Origin: Deinococcus seoulensis
Lineage (GTDB): Bacteria > Deinococcota > Deinococci > Deinococcales > Deinococcaceae
DNA length: 64,000 bases
NCBI RefSeq assembly: GCF_014648115.1
Contig: NZ_BMQM01000015.1
Location: forward strand, 1-64,000
Reading direction: 5' to 3'
The notes below the pieces were generated by a model. The model was not told where the DNA came from. It was given only the letters and a program-made list of their open reading frames with translations, and made no database searches. Below, piece after piece: positions 42,364-51,472 of this stretch. The first letter of the stretch is position 1. Each line of letters opens with the position of its first letter. Made by a program: the position numbers and the translations under genes.

Positions 42364-43995
42364 TCAGGGCAAAGTGACCTGCTGGACCTTCGGATCGCTG
42401 ACGAGCCGCCCGCCAGTGCCCAGAAGGAAGTCCCCCTCTTGATTCCCGAAGTAGATGTTGCCGCAACGGGTCCGCGGATAATAGCTGGTGAACCGTCCGG
42501 TCTTGAATGTCTGCCACTGCCCGTTCACAAGAGCCTCAAGGGGACTGATTCGTGTCAGTCGCTCACCGGTGGCGAGACACGAAGCGCTGGCCGGACCGTA
42601 ATCCTCTGTAAAGGAGTAGGCATGGTTGAGCTTTACCGCTCCCGTGTGCCGGATGGTGCCCAGGTCAATACGCTGACCGTTTCCGCGCGTCACGATGACG
42701 GTCAGGTCAGCGTCATTTCCGACAGGGGTAACGGTGACCTCAAAGGTGAAACGCTCGCCCAGCGACCATTGGAGGGGCAAACGGCAGGATTTCCCGGTGC
42801 CTTCATTCCCGAAGTCCAGGCAGTACGTGCCGTTACCTGGACGGATCACGGTGGCCGGGCCCGTCGTGTCCCACACGCTGAAGATCAGAATGCCGCTGCT
42901 CCCGTCTCCATGCCGCTGCAAGCCGAAATAGGCGTCCTGAATCGTCGCTGCTGCGAAGTACGTGTCACGGACCGCTTTGACCGGCTGGATGCTGATCCGG
43001 TATGCCGTGGCCGCCGGCGTATCGAAGTTCAGGTGGACGCTGTTCGCTTGAGTGGCCAGAGGCGCGGCCGTGCCCTTCCAAGTGACGTCGGGCAACCCAG
43101 CAACCCGGGCGGTGAGCACCTGTTGAGGGGCATCACCGAGAACCCAGTCCGCGAGGGCCTGGCCCTGGGCATCTGTTGCTGATGCATGGGGGAAGACCCA
43201 GCCCTGGCCCGACTCCGCTTCCCACGTTACCGGAACTCCGGCCATCGGACGCCCGAACTGATCGAGGACCTTGACGGTGGGGCTGGTCGTGGTGAGTGCG
43301 CCCGTGTTACCGGTCAGGGCTGTGGTCACCGTCTTGAAGCTGGAGGGACGTGGGGTGAGCTGCAGCATGACGGTCACCATGGCTTCCGCCGCATTCCCAC
43401 TTGTATCGGTCGCAACTGCCCGGATGGTGTGCTCGCCGTCGTCCTGCGGGGTGTAACCCGGAGTGATTTCGTATGGGGCAGCTGTGTCCGTGGCGATCAA
43501 CTTGTCGTTATCGAAGAAGCGCACGTCCCGAATGGCCACATCGTCACTGGCCTGGGCAACAAACGAGAACTTGCCGTCCGGTTTGCCTTGGGCTGTGACA
43601 GTGACCGTCGGATTGGTGGTGTCCGGGCGAGGAGGCGGTTGTACCTGCACGGTGAACGTCTCGCTCACTTCGGCACTGTTTCCACTGCTGTCGGTCGCAA
43701 CGGCCTTGATGACATGCGACCCGTTGTCGGCGCTGGTGTACGTCCGCGTGACCTCATACGGCGCCGCCGCGTCAGTCGCAATCAGCACCCCATTATCGAA
43801 AAACCGCACGTCCCGGACGGCAATGTCGTCACGGGCCTCCGCCTGGAATCGAAACTCGCCACGAGCAGATCCCTGCCCGGTGAGCGTAACAGTTGGAAGG
43901 GTACTGTCAGGCTGCGGGCCCGTTGGGGGTGTCTGACCGCCTCCGCAGGCGGTCAGGAGAAGGGTCAGACTGAGGGCGCGGAGTGCATTGGGCAT
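42364..43995 (-). CDS. lipoprotein with two Ig-like repeats and DUF3472-like domain
   Basis: This encodes 543 residues from MPNALRALSLTLLLTACGGG, lipobox Cys at 17, behind a CCAGGAG site. Two near-identical ~95-residue Ig-like modules follow (IAVRDVRFFDNGVLIATDAA..., IRDVRFFDNDKLIATDTA..., each ending in VATDxSGNxAE). A middle BIG-type module (VKVLDQFGRPMAGVPVTW) precedes a C-terminal half whose AYRISIQPVKAVRDTYFAAATIQDAYFGLQ and GILIFSVWD stretches resemble DUF3472 glycan-binding proteins. It is a probable surface carbohydrate-binding lipoprotein. Confidence 0.75.
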   Translation of the reverse strand: MPNALRALSLTLLLTACGGGQTPPTGPQPDSTLPTVTLTGQGSARGEFRFQAEARDDIAVRDVRFFDNGVLIATDAAAPYEVTRTYTSADNGSHVIKAVATDSSGNSAEVSETFTVQVQPPPRPDTTNPTVTVTAQGKPDGKFSFVAQASDDVAIRDVRFFDNDKLIATDTAAPYEITPGYTPQDDGEHTIRAVATDTSGNAAEAMVTVMLQLTPRPSSFKTVTTALTGNTGALTTTSPTVKVLDQFGRPMAGVPVTWEAESGQGWVFPHASATDAQGQALADWVLGDAPQQVLTARVAGLPDVTWKGTAAPLATQANSVHLNFDTPAATAYRISIQPVKAVRDTYFAAATIQDAYFGLQRHGDGSSGILIFSVWDTTGPATVIRPGNGTYCLDFGNEGTGKSCRLPLQWSLGERFTFEVTVTPVGNDADLTVIVTRGNGQRIDLGTIRHTGAVKLNHAYSFTEDYGPASASCLATGERLTRISPLEALVNGQWQTFKTGRFTSYYPRTRCGNIYFGNQEGDFLLGTGGRLVSDPKVQQVTLP

Positions 43996-44117
43996 GGGGG
44001 CTCCTGGGTACTGAAGTGCGTCCAGCAGAGCAGGCGTGGTCACGCGTGAACGCGGCGAGCAGCTCGTTGGTGGACATGACTCAGGATAGAGCGGCCTGCA
44101 CGGTATCCTCGCCGCAC

Positions 44118-44165
44118 ATGCGAGTGCTGACAGTGTTCAAGCACGCCGGTGGGGCGGGTCAGTAG
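44118..44165 (+). pseudogene. remnant of a ParA N-terminus
   Basis: A start codon gives MRVLTVFKHAGGAGQ followed by a stop. This matches the first strand and deviant Walker A start of ParA-type ATPases (…VFNxAGGxGKTS) but ends exactly where the catalytic lysine should be. A family-2 repeat lies 81 bases further on. It may mark a former partition locus lost by deletion. Confidence 0.4.
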
Positions 44166-44246
44166 TTCCGTCGGGCTAACACTTACCGTTCTCAATAATG
44201 GATCTGGGCATTTATCGTCACCGGAGGCGGCGCTTCTCCTTACGCG

Positions 44247-44376
44247 TTAAGCACGTCGAAGCTAACATTGCGAGATTCCGGGAAGGCACCGGAATCTCTC
44301 CATTCCCGCTTCAGCGTACTTTCTTCTGCTACGCGCTCCGCGCGGTTTATCTACAAGATAAACGCAGTGTACTTAA
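44247..44376 (-). repeat. 129-bp hairpin-rich repeat (family 2) copy 2 (inverted)
   Basis: This inverted copy is bordered by TTAA on both sides (44247-44250 and 44373-44376). It keeps the GAGATTCCGG/CCGGAATCTC and TTTATC/GATAAA inverted pairs. Confidence 0.85.
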
Positions 44377-44705
44377 TCTCATCGCAGCAGTGTGCAACCG
44401 CACTGCTGCCCGCGTGGCGTGACTTTCGCAGGAGGTCTACTGATCAAGAGACTGGAACTCTGGAGCCAACGCCCGGACTGAGGGTCGGACCTCTCGGTCA
44501 CCCTTGCAGATGAGCGTTGCCACCCAGGGAGGAGCCCCCCTGACCACAGAGAAGCAGAAGAGATTCGTCCTCGGTCGGGCGTTGCACGCCCCTCCGTCTT
44601 CGGCAGGGGCACGGCCCGTCTGACCGGAGCGTCCCTTCATCCTCAAAAGGCAGTGGTGGCCCGCGGGAACTGCCGTCCAGCAGCTCCACTCTCGTGCTGT
44701 GCCAG
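44377..44705. other. intergenic region downstream of the integrase
   Basis: No convincing gene is present. A 9-bp inverted repeat GCAGCAGTG/CACTGCTGC (about 44386-44411) could be a terminator-like hairpin. Since integrase attachment sites often adjoin the integrase gene, a core att site may be here, but I cannot identify one. Confidence 0.4.
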
Positions 44706-46031
44706 TCATTCCGTAGACCGGATCAACCCGGTCAGGGATTTCCGGGCCCAGTCGGGCGCGTTCTCCAGAAACCGGCCCAGCGCTCCGTGCAGTTCCTTCA
44801 AGGCGTCCATCCCGGCCTGCCGTTCTGGACCAGCGGGTGGCAGAGCCGCGGCCCCTGGAGCTGCCGCCGTGTTCAGAAGTTCGCTCAGCGGTAACGCGGC
44901 CGCCACCCGCTGGTCGTCGTACACATGCGTGTAGACCTTCAACGTGAAGCTGGCATCTGCGTGCCCGAGTCGGTCGGCAACCACTTTCGGCGGAACGCCG
45001 CGGCGGATCAACAGACTCGCCGCCGTGTGCCGAAGGTCATGGAAGCGGATCCCCGGAAGGCCGGCCTGTTCCGTCAGCGACTGGTAGGTGCGGTCGAGGT
45101 GGCGGCCCTGCACATGGTTTCCGGAGGCGGCCGTGAACATGAGCTCGTCCGGTCCCGGTGCGCGTCCCGCACGGCTTTCCAGTTTTCGGTGTTCCCGCAG
45201 GATGACGGTGACGTCTTCGGCGAGCAGGATACGGCGGTGCCCCGCGTCGGTTTTCGGCGTGCCGATTTCATAGTGGCCGGCCGCGTCCTTGACGAGGTTG
45301 TGCCGGATGGTGAGTTCCCGGCTGGCCAGATCCACGTCCCCCCAGTGGAGTGCGAGCAGTTCGCCCCGGCGCATTCCGGTACTGAGGGCCAGGACGAACA
45401 GCGGATACAGGCGGTGCTCACGCGCCGTCTGCAGGAACCGGGCCGCCTGGGCAGGCGTCCAGACCAGTGTCTCCCGCCGGGAAGTCTTCGGTTTCCGGAT
45501 GTCCTGCGCAACGTTGACGGGCACGAGTTGCCAGCGGACTGCCTGCCGCAGCGCCATGCGCAGGATGTGCAGGCACCGCCCCGCACCCTGGGGGCCGCGT
45601 TCATGGTGGAGGACCTTGACCAACTCCTCGATGTCGAGAACCTGTACCTCCGCCAGGGGACGGGACCCGAGGACCGGCAGGACCGGTTGCAGGGCCACCA
45701 CGTACAGGCGGTAGGTGGACGGCCGTACGTCCCGTTCCTTGTACGCGAGCCAGCGCAGAAGGAAGGCATGCAGGGACGCCGGATCCGGCGCAGGTGGGAG
45801 GGCAGGGCAGGTGGCGGTCCGAGGCTTTCTCCAGTCGGTTTCAGGCAGCGTTTGCAGGAGTGTGCGCAGGGCACGCTCCGCTTCCGCCTGGGTGGGCCGG
45901 CTGACCGAGCGGCGTTTCCGCTGACCGGTGACGGGATCGGAGTAGCTGGCCAGACCGCGGTAACTCACGATGCGGCCGTTCAGGCGGATGGGACGGACGG
46001 TTCCTTCACCGGCGCGTCTTCTGGGAGGCAT
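44706..46031 (-). CDS. phage-type tyrosine integrase
   Basis: This encodes 441 residues. An N-terminal arm-type domain (GRIVSYRGLASYSDPVTGQRKRRS) is followed by a core-binding domain and a catalytic domain with Arg221/222 (STGMRRGELL), His331 and Arg334 (FHDLRHTA), His357 (LGHAD) and Tyr367 (KVYTHVY). The longer arm-binding N-terminus distinguishes it from XerC and indicates a phage or integrative-element integrase. It is divergent from parA, 61 bases away, with a shared operator palindrome between them. Confidence 0.9.
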   Translation of the reverse strand: MPPRRRAGEGTVRPIRLNGRIVSYRGLASYSDPVTGQRKRRSVSRPTQAEAERALRTLLQTLPETDWRKPRTATCPALPPAPDPASLHAFLLRWLAYKERDVRPSTYRLYVVALQPVLPVLGSRPLAEVQVLDIEELVKVLHHERGPQGAGRCLHILRMALRQAVRWQLVPVNVAQDIRKPKTSRRETLVWTPAQAARFLQTAREHRLYPLFVLALSTGMRRGELLALHWGDVDLASRELTIRHNLVKDAAGHYEIGTPKTDAGHRRILLAEDVTVILREHRKLESRAGRAPGPDELMFTAASGNHVQGRHLDRTYQSLTEQAGLPGIRFHDLRHTAASLLIRRGVPPKVVADRLGHADASFTLKVYTHVYDDQRVAAALPLSELLNTAAAPGAAALPPAGPERQAGMDALKELHGALGRFLENAPDWARKSLTGLIRSTE

Positions 46032-46059
46032 ACCGGGGGCATATCACAGAGAATTCTTT

Positions 46060-46081
46060 GCAGTTAAACCGTTTTGCTGGT
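46060..46081. promoter_or_regulatory. operator palindrome copy 1 (parA/integrase)
   Basis: GCAGTTAAACC/GTTTTGCTGGT is a diverged copy of the ~22-bp palindrome (half-site ACCAGTAAAAC) found seven times in the window. It ends 11 bases before the parA ATG and lies in the 61-bp spacer to the divergent integrase, so a bound protein could control both. Confidence 0.6.
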
Positions 46082-46092
46082 AAACTGGGAAT

Positions 46093-46719
46093 ATGGGAAC
46101 AGTCGTGATCAGTGTGGCCTCGGAAAAGGGTGGTGTCGGCAAGAGCACGACCGCCGTTGCCCTCGCCTCTCACCTCTCCAGCAAGGGGCGCACGCTGCTG
46201 CTGGACGCCGACGAGCGCCTGCGCTCCGCGTGGAACTGGACCACCAAGAACGAAGGGTACACCTGGCCCTTCACGACCCAGATCCACTCCGAGTTCATGG
46301 CCCAGGAAGGCGGCGAGGAGTACGACTACATCATCATCGACACCAAGGGCGGTGAAGACGAGCTGATCGAACTGGCCCGCAACAGCACGCTGGTCGTCAT
46401 CCCGACCAAACCCGACGGCGTGAGTGCCGACGGCCTGGTGGCCACGCTGCAGTCCCTGATGGAGCAGAACGTCACCAACTACCGCGTCCTGCTGACCGAC
46501 GTGCCCCCACCGCCCAACAGCGACGGACTGGACATGAAACTGGAACTGGACAACGCCGGGGTGCCGGTCTTCGGGCACACCATCCGGCACGCCGTGGCTG
46601 TCAGCAAGGCGGCGCGCGAGGGCGTCAGTGTCCGCGACGTCAAGGGCGACCGGTACGCGAAGCTGGTCTGGATGGATTACGAGCTGATCGCCCGGGAGGT
46701 GCTGCGTCATGTCGGGTGA
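46093..46719 (+). CDS. parA: ParA-type partition ATPase
   Basis: This encodes 208 residues. The deviant Walker A KGGVGKST (12-19), the LLLDADER switch near 35-42 and IIIDTKGGEDEL near 76-87 mark a small type Ib ParA that moves plasmid DNA by ATP-dependent nucleoid binding. It has no N-terminal HTH, as usual for type Ib ParA that pairs with a small ribbon-helix-helix partner. The partner gene overlaps its 3' end by 11 bases. A palindromic operator touches the promoter, fitting autorepression by the partner. Confidence 0.9.
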   Translation: MGTVVISVASEKGGVGKSTTAVALASHLSSKGRTLLLDADERLRSAWNWTTKNEGYTWPFTTQIHSEFMAQEGGEEYDYIIIDTKGGEDELIELARNSTLVVIPTKPDGVSADGLVATLQSLMEQNVTNYRVLLTDVPPPPNSDGLDMKLELDNAGVPVFGHTIRHAVAVSKAAREGVSVRDVKGDRYAKLVWMDYELIAREVLRHVG

Positions 46720-46993
46720 AGTCAAGAAGAAGTTCAACCTCCAGGACCGGTTGAAGCGCCCGGAGCCCGCCGCGCCGCAGCCGGTGGCTGAGCCTGTCCC
46801 CGTCGAGGCCGCAGAACCTGAGGTCAACGAACTCAAGATCACCACCTACCTGGACGCTGACCTGATGAACCGCCTGAACGTGCTGGTGGCGAAGAAAAAG
46901 TCCCAGAAGAAGCCGGGAGAGGCGCGGGTCAGCCTCAAGAACGAGCTGAATCAGGCCATCCGCGAATACCTGGAACGCGCAGACCGCAGCTGA
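46709..46993 (+). CDS. ribbon-helix-helix partition partner (ParG/ParB-like)
   Basis: This encodes 94 residues. An unstructured N-terminus with a KKKFNLQDRLKRPE basic start and a proline/glutamate linker is followed by NELKITTYLDADLMNRLNVLVAKKK and SLKNELNQAIREYLERA, which fits a beta-strand plus two-helix RHH fold. This is the design of ParG/Omega-like proteins: the tail stimulates ParA, the RHH dimer binds operator and centromere repeats. It is the best candidate to bind the palindrome family in this window. Confidence 0.8.
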   Translation: MSGEVKKKFNLQDRLKRPEPAAPQPVAEPVPVEAAEPEVNELKITTYLDADLMNRLNVLVAKKKSQKKPGEARVSLKNELNQAIREYLERADRS

Positions 46994-47071
46994 ACACTCG
47001 TCAGCGCAAGTCAGGAGCATCGGCACGCCGCGTCTCGCCGGACTCTGAGCGTCCGGCAGTTGCAGTGGTAA

Positions 47072-47093
47072 ACCAGTAAAACGGTTTGCTGGC
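47072..47093. promoter_or_regulatory. operator palindrome copy 2 (downstream of parA operon)
   Basis: ACCAGTAAAAC/GGTTTGCTGGC lies 79 bases after the RHH gene, with no promoter of its own visible. The position, just downstream of the partition genes, would suit a centromere (parS-like) site as well as an operator. Confidence 0.65.
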
Positions 47094-47175
47094 AATAGAT
47101 GCAGTCTCCACGCCAGACCTGCTGCTCCCAAAGGCGATGCGCGGGCCCCCGGCTACCGGGAATACTGGCGCAGAC

Positions 47176-47863
47176 CTGTGCGGCGCGGAACACGGTCCGC
47201 AAAAAATCATGGAGGGCCACGCCCGGTGCAGCGGGTGTGCGCCCGTCGGGCGCGGCCCTCCATGTGAATCCCCTGCAGGGACCAGGCCCCCAGGGCGGCG
47301 GCGTTCCTCACGTCACGCCGCAGGGGGCCTTTTCACATTCCGGTCCCTGGCGTCGTCTGGAAGGCGGGCAGCGCAGGGCGTGGCGGTGCAGGGCGCAACC
47401 CATCTGCTGTTCGCCCTGACGGGCGACGTGGCGCGGCCACCCCCGGCCCTGCGGGGCCGGGGTTCGGCCCAAACGGCGGGCCGAAGGAAGAGGCGCGGCC
47501 TCTGGCCGCCCGCTGCTGGTTTCCGCCGTTCCCTGCGGTCACGGCGGCGGGCCGCGCCCGTCGCCCGCTTGAAGCGGTTCGGCGCGGGAGCCGAGCGCGG
47601 CCGGGGACGGACCCATCCCCCCCCGCCCCCAGAGGGGAGCGGGGAAACGCAGGCGTTCGTCCGGGAAGGGCACCGGACTCAGGCGCGCGTTTCCCGCGCG
47701 GCAGGGTGGGGGCGCCTCAGACGGCAACCCGCCACCGATGGGGGAGGCTGGGAAGCGCCCCCCCTATCGCCGGGAGTTGCCTCGGGCCTGGAGGTGGAAG
47801 GGCGGCCCTGGACATACGCGGGTGAGGGGGAAGGGACGCCGGAGGCGGTGGGAGGGTACGTGG
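47176..47863 (+). repeat. duplicated long GC-rich non-coding segment, copy A
   Basis: About 690 bases are nearly the same as 56616-57311. No credible gene is present in any frame. It contains an 11-bp inverted repeat (CATGGAGGGCC 47208-47218 and GGCCCTCCATG 47254-47264) also kept in copy B in shorter form. It lies upstream of the operator and promoter of the ParB-like gene. A structured leader, replication origin or decayed gene are all possible. Confidence 0.75.
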
Positions 47864-47898
47864 CCTGTTGTCGCCAAGGTATGCCAGTAAGGAGTTTT

Positions 47899-47955
47899 AC
47901 CAGTAAAACAGCTTACTGTTTTTCTGTTGACAAACGAATCAGTGTAAAGTATACT
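47899..47955 (+). promoter_or_regulatory. operator palindrome copy 3 with sigma70 promoter (parB-like gene)
   Basis: The palindrome ACCAGTAAAAC/AGCTTACTGTT (47899-47920) precedes TTGACA (47927-47932), a 17-base spacer and TATACT (47950-47955). This is a near-consensus sigma70 promoter. The operator is immediately upstream of the -35 box. The ParB-like ATG is 65 bases downstream of the -10 box. Confidence 0.8.
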
Positions 47956-48019
47956 TCTTTGCGTAGGAGCACCTTCCACACCCGCTCCCACACGGCGTTT
48001 ATGCGCAAGGAGAACCCAC

Positions 48020-49795
48020 ATGACGGAACCTGCCCACGACCTGACCCACGCCCCAGCCCCTACCGCACTGCGCCTCTCCCCCACCGCCGAAGTGGTGCAG
48101 CTGCCCTGGACGGCCCTGCGCCGCAGCGATCTCAACCCCCGGCGCGCGTTTGACGACAAGGCCCTGTTCGAGCTGGCGACGGACATCTACCACAAGGGCG
48201 TCCTGCAGAACCTCGTGGTGCGCCCCCACCCCACCGAGGCGGGCGCCTATGAAGTCGCCGCAGGTGAGCGCCGGTACCGCGCCGTGGGCCTGCTGGTCGA
48301 AGGGCTGGAACTCGTGGACGACCAGGGCGGACCCAGCGACGTGCTGCGCGTGCCCGAAGGCTATGCGGTGCCCTGCCGCGTGCAGCCCATGACCGATTCA
48401 CAACTGGTGGAGATCGCGGTCACCGAGAACTTCCAGCGCGAGGACGTGACCCCGCTGGAGGAGGCGGACGGTTTCTCCCGGCTGGTGGGCCTGGGCATGA
48501 AGCCAGGTGAAATCGCGGCGCGGAGCGGGCGGGACGTGCGGCTGGTCGAGCAGCGCCTGACGCTGGCCTCTGGCCTGGGCAAAGAGGCCCGCAAGCTGCT
48601 CACCGAGGGCAGGATCAACGTGGCGCAGGCCCAGGTGATCGCGCAGACCACGGGCGAACTGAAAAAGCATCTGGTGCGGCTGGTCAAGGACAACCCGCGC
48701 GCCTACAGCGCCGATCAGCTTCGCAAGCTGACCACCGAGGGCCGCCTGCTGGTGAGTGACGCCCTGTTCGATGCCGAGGCGTCGGGGCTGCTGATCGTCG
48801 AGGACCTGTGGGGCATTACCCCCGCGTACTTCCGGGACACGCACAAGGCCCAGGCGTTGCAGCTGGAGGCCATCGAGGCGCAGGCCCAGGCTGACCGGGA
48901 CAGCGGCGCGTGGGCGTTCGTGGACGTGGTGCCCTCGGAGTACGTGCAGAACCTGCCCTGGCGCGAGTACGAGCACTACGGCCCCGAGAACCTGCGCGGT
49001 GTGCTGTACCTGCACAGTTCCAGCGGGCAGATGAAGCGTCACGAACGGGTGGTGCGGAAGGCCGACGTGCAGGCCGCACAGAAGGTCCAGCAGGCCGCTG
49101 AGCGGACCCAGGCGGCACAGAACCGCGCGCAGACGCCGCCCGAGGACCGCCCGGTGAAGGACGCCGCGCACCGGGTCGGCCAGGAGGCCCGCGCCCGCGT
49201 GCTGTGGGGCCAGCTGGTGAACGACCCCCAGCGGTGCCTCGCGCTGACCGTGCAGGGCCTGTTCGAGACGGCCAGTGAAGTCAAGGTCAGGGTGGACGTG
49301 GCCCCCAGCCTGAGTATCCCCCTGCCGGAAGTCGTGGCGGTGGTGGACCACTGGACCACCGAGCGCCCCGATCTGTTCCAGAGTCACAAGGAAGGCACGA
49401 TGGTGAGCCGGGTGTCTGGCCCGAAGCTGCACGCCGCGCTGATGGAGCTGTGCACGGATGACCTGCTGGGCCTGCTGGCGTACCACCTGCACGACTCGCT
49501 GCACCACTGGTCCGGCACGGCGCCCAGCGTGCGCCCCGGCGAGCTGGCCGTGTACGTGGCGGCGCAGACGGGCGCGGACGTGCGGCTGAGCCAGGAGTGG
49601 GAGGTCACCGAGGAGTTCCTGAGCGCCTACACCATCCCGCAGCTGACGGCCCTGGCGGCGACGATGCCCAGGGATGCCCAGCCGGGCCTGGCGCCGGGGG
49701 TGAGCAAGAAGGAACTGATGGGGCGTATCGTCGAGATGGCCCCCAGGCTGAAAGCCGCCGGATGGGTGCCGGACGTGGTGACGTTCAGCCGCTAA
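48020..49795 (+). CDS. large ParB/Spo0J-domain protein
   Basis: This encodes 591 residues behind AAGGAGAA. Residues ~20-170 form the ParB nuclease-like domain: LRRSDLNPRRAFDDKALFEL, GVLQNLVVRP, the GERRYRAV CTP-binding motif and QLVEIAVTENFQREDVTPLEEADGF. The following HTH (KPGEIAARSGRDVRLVEQRLTLASGL) completes the KorB/ParB DNA-binding unit. The C-terminal ~350 residues are unlike chromosomal ParB and contain a long helical part. It is larger than usual ParB (~300 aa). Because a ParA/RHH pair already exists, this may be a separate centromere or regulatory protein. Confidence 0.8.
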   Translation: MTEPAHDLTHAPAPTALRLSPTAEVVQLPWTALRRSDLNPRRAFDDKALFELATDIYHKGVLQNLVVRPHPTEAGAYEVAAGERRYRAVGLLVEGLELVDDQGGPSDVLRVPEGYAVPCRVQPMTDSQLVEIAVTENFQREDVTPLEEADGFSRLVGLGMKPGEIAARSGRDVRLVEQRLTLASGLGKEARKLLTEGRINVAQAQVIAQTTGELKKHLVRLVKDNPRAYSADQLRKLTTEGRLLVSDALFDAEASGLLIVEDLWGITPAYFRDTHKAQALQLEAIEAQAQADRDSGAWAFVDVVPSEYVQNLPWREYEHYGPENLRGVLYLHSSSGQMKRHERVVRKADVQAAQKVQQAAERTQAAQNRAQTPPEDRPVKDAAHRVGQEARARVLWGQLVNDPQRCLALTVQGLFETASEVKVRVDVAPSLSIPLPEVVAVVDHWTTERPDLFQSHKEGTMVSRVSGPKLHAALMELCTDDLLGLLAYHLHDSLHHWSGTAPSVRPGELAVYVAAQTGADVRLSQEWEVTEEFLSAYTIPQLTALAATMPRDAQPGLAPGVSKKELMGRIVEMAPRLKAAGWVPDVVTFSR

Positions 49796-49920
49796 GTACA
49801 CTGCGTTTATCTTGTAGATAAACCGCGCGGAGCGCGTAGCAGAGGAAGTACGTTGAAGCGGGAATGGAGAGATTCCGGCGCCTTCCCGGAATCTCGCAAT
49901 GTTAGCTTCGACGTACTTAG
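49792..49920 (+). repeat. 129-bp hairpin-rich repeat (family 2) copy 3
   Basis: It begins at the TAA stop of the ParB-like gene (CTAA 49792-49795) and ends TTAG at 49917-49920. The GAGATTCCGG/CCGGAATCTC hairpin could help end transcription of the ParB-like gene. Confidence 0.85.
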
Positions 49921-49986
49921 CTTCAACGTCCTTGAGACCTGGCCAGGGGGTGCCCGGCGCCCCCCGGCACCCCAAGGAGGGCACGC

Positions 49987-50142
49987 GTGAGTGACGAACA
50001 GAGAAATCCGGTTCCGAACGCCCTGCAGCCCCTGTCTGAACACAGCCCCGCCGACGCGCACCGGCTGGCGGTGGAGACGATGGACCGGCCGCGCACCGTG
50101 AGCATGGGCCGGCCAGGCAGGAGGCCGCTGCGCGGGGGGTGA
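49987..50142 (+). CDS. possible 51-residue basic protein
   Basis: A GTG follows AAGGAGG at ideal spacing. The product (SDEQRNPVPNALQPLSEHSP..., ending in an arginine-rich tail GRPGRRPLRGG) is small and basic. It has no recognised family. The good ribosome site is the main support. Confidence 0.35.
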   Translation: MSDEQRNPVPNALQPLSEHSPADAHRLAVETMDRPRTVSMGRPGRRPLRGG

Positions 50143-50209
50143 ACTGAAGCGGGCATAGGATGTTCTTGTTGCGGACCTGTCGTTCTTGTTCCGGCTTTGT
50201 GGGTCAGTT

Positions 50210-50338
50210 CTAAGTACACTGCGTTTATCTTGTAGATAAACCGCGCGGAGCGCGTGGCAGAGGAAGTACGTTGAAGCGGGAATGGAGAGATTCCGGCGCC
50301 TTTCCGGAATCTCGCAATGTTAGCTTCGACGTACTTAA
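50210..50338 (+). repeat. 129-bp hairpin-rich repeat (family 2) copy 4
   Basis: It lies 290 bases after copy 3 and 26 bases before the PrimPol gene, bordered by CTAA (50210-50213) and TTAA (50335-50338). The two copies are nearly identical, which suggests recent spread. Confidence 0.85.
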
Positions 50339-50364
50339 GGTCCACATGTTCAGAGGAGGCAGCC

Positions 50365-51414
50365 ATGTTGATCTCTCCCGCAGTCCCCACCCATTGCCAC
50401 AGGCCCCTCACGTCCCCGTCCAACGACCTGCTGCGCGCCGCTGAGGGGTACGTGGCCGCGGGCGTGAGCATCATCCCCACAGGCGTATCCGGCGACTTTG
50501 CCAAGCGCCCCCACTACGACGCCCTCAAAAAGACCGATCACTGCTCCTGGGACGAAGGCGAGCAGAAGTGGAAGGCGACCTTCATGGCCCTTCGTGAGCG
50601 CCTCCCCCGCGCGGAGGAGCTGCGCGCCTGGTTCGAGGTGCACCGCGCGCCGGGGCTGGCGATGGTGACCGGCCGGGTCTCCGGACTGATCGCCCTGGAC
50701 TTCGATGGAGAGGCGGGAGCGGCGCTGCTCCGGCAGTTGGGCTGGGACGCCCACGTGCGGACGCCCAGCGGTGGATTCCACGTCTACTGCAAACACCCCG
50801 GCTGGCCGGTCGCCACCCTGAACAGCCGGTCGAAGAAGACGCTGCCCCGGGGTCTGGACGTGCGGGCGGACGGTGGGCTGGCGATGCTGCCGCCGACCGT
50901 CACGCCGACCGGGGCGTATGAACGGCTGTCCGCAACAAGACTGCTCCAGCGCTGTCACATTCCGCGGGAGATCGAGGTGGACGGCCAGCCCTACCGCCTG
51001 CGCGAGCTGCTGGGTCTGGACTGTGCGCCCGAGGACCGGCCCGGGCCGCCCCGCGCGGCCGCCCAGGCACCCGTGTTCGGGGCGCCGGACGGGGACGGAA
51101 CGCAGGGCGCGCCGCACACACGGATCGATTACCAGATCCTGGTCGAGCATGCCCTGCGGATGGTGGATCACCGTGGTCGCAACGACGCTGGATTCTGGCT
51201 GTGCTGCCAGCTGCGTGACAACGACTTCAGCCGGGAAGAGGCGCTGGAGATCGGGCCATACTGGCTGTCGCTGCTGCCCCTGACCAACACCAGGGGCCGC
51301 CGGGAGGCCTACCTGCCAGCCCATTTCGAAGCCTCTGTGCGTAGCGCCTACCGGACGGTGCCCGCGGGCCGTCAGTCGCGGCCCTGGATCAAGGGATACG
51401 GCCGCTCCACCTGA
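50365..51414 (+). CDS. PrimPol-type bifunctional primase/polymerase, likely replication protein
   Basis: This encodes 349 residues behind GAGGAGG. The archaeo-eukaryotic primase signature is complete: VTGRVSGLIALDFDGE with the catalytic Asp112/Asp114, TPSGGFHVYC with His139, and GLDVRADGGLAMLPPT. The C-terminal ~130 residues look helical, with NDAGFWLCCQLRDNDFSREE similar to the region after PrimPol domains in phage and plasmid primases. No helicase domain is fused. In the middle of a partition/maintenance region, it is the best candidate for a plasmid replication initiator or primase. No iterons are seen except the palindromes described. Confidence 0.85.
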   Translation: MLISPAVPTHCHRPLTSPSNDLLRAAEGYVAAGVSIIPTGVSGDFAKRPHYDALKKTDHCSWDEGEQKWKATFMALRERLPRAEELRAWFEVHRAPGLAMVTGRVSGLIALDFDGEAGAALLRQLGWDAHVRTPSGGFHVYCKHPGWPVATLNSRSKKTLPRGLDVRADGGLAMLPPTVTPTGAYERLSATRLLQRCHIPREIEVDGQPYRLRELLGLDCAPEDRPGPPRAAAQAPVFGAPDGDGTQGAPHTRIDYQILVEHALRMVDHRGRNDAGFWLCCQLRDNDFSREEALEIGPYWLSLLPLTNTRGRREAYLPAHFEASVRSAYRTVPAGRQSRPWIKGYGRST

Positions 51415-51449
51415 CCTGGGGTGCCGCGCCCCGCCGCAACCTGAAAAAA

Positions 51450-51472
51450 GTGAGGGGCGCGAGGCCCCCCAC
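51450..51472 (+). terminator. hairpin after the PrimPol gene
   Basis: GTGAGGGGC and GCCCCCCAC flank a GCGAG loop with one mismatch. It lies 36 bases after the primase stop. There is no T-tract, so it is terminator-like rather than a classical intrinsic terminator. Confidence 0.4.

Noticed and set aside
44377..44705. tRNA fragment as attachment site of the integrase
   Set aside because: I looked for a T-arm/acceptor pattern (GGTTCRANYCC) near the integrase and found none; no att core could be identified.
47086..48153. Long plus-strand frame through the duplicated segment A (and its counterpart 56465-57283)
   Set aside because: The frame is not kept between copies A and B relative to starts and reads as shadow; the shared feature is DNA similarity, not a conserved protein.
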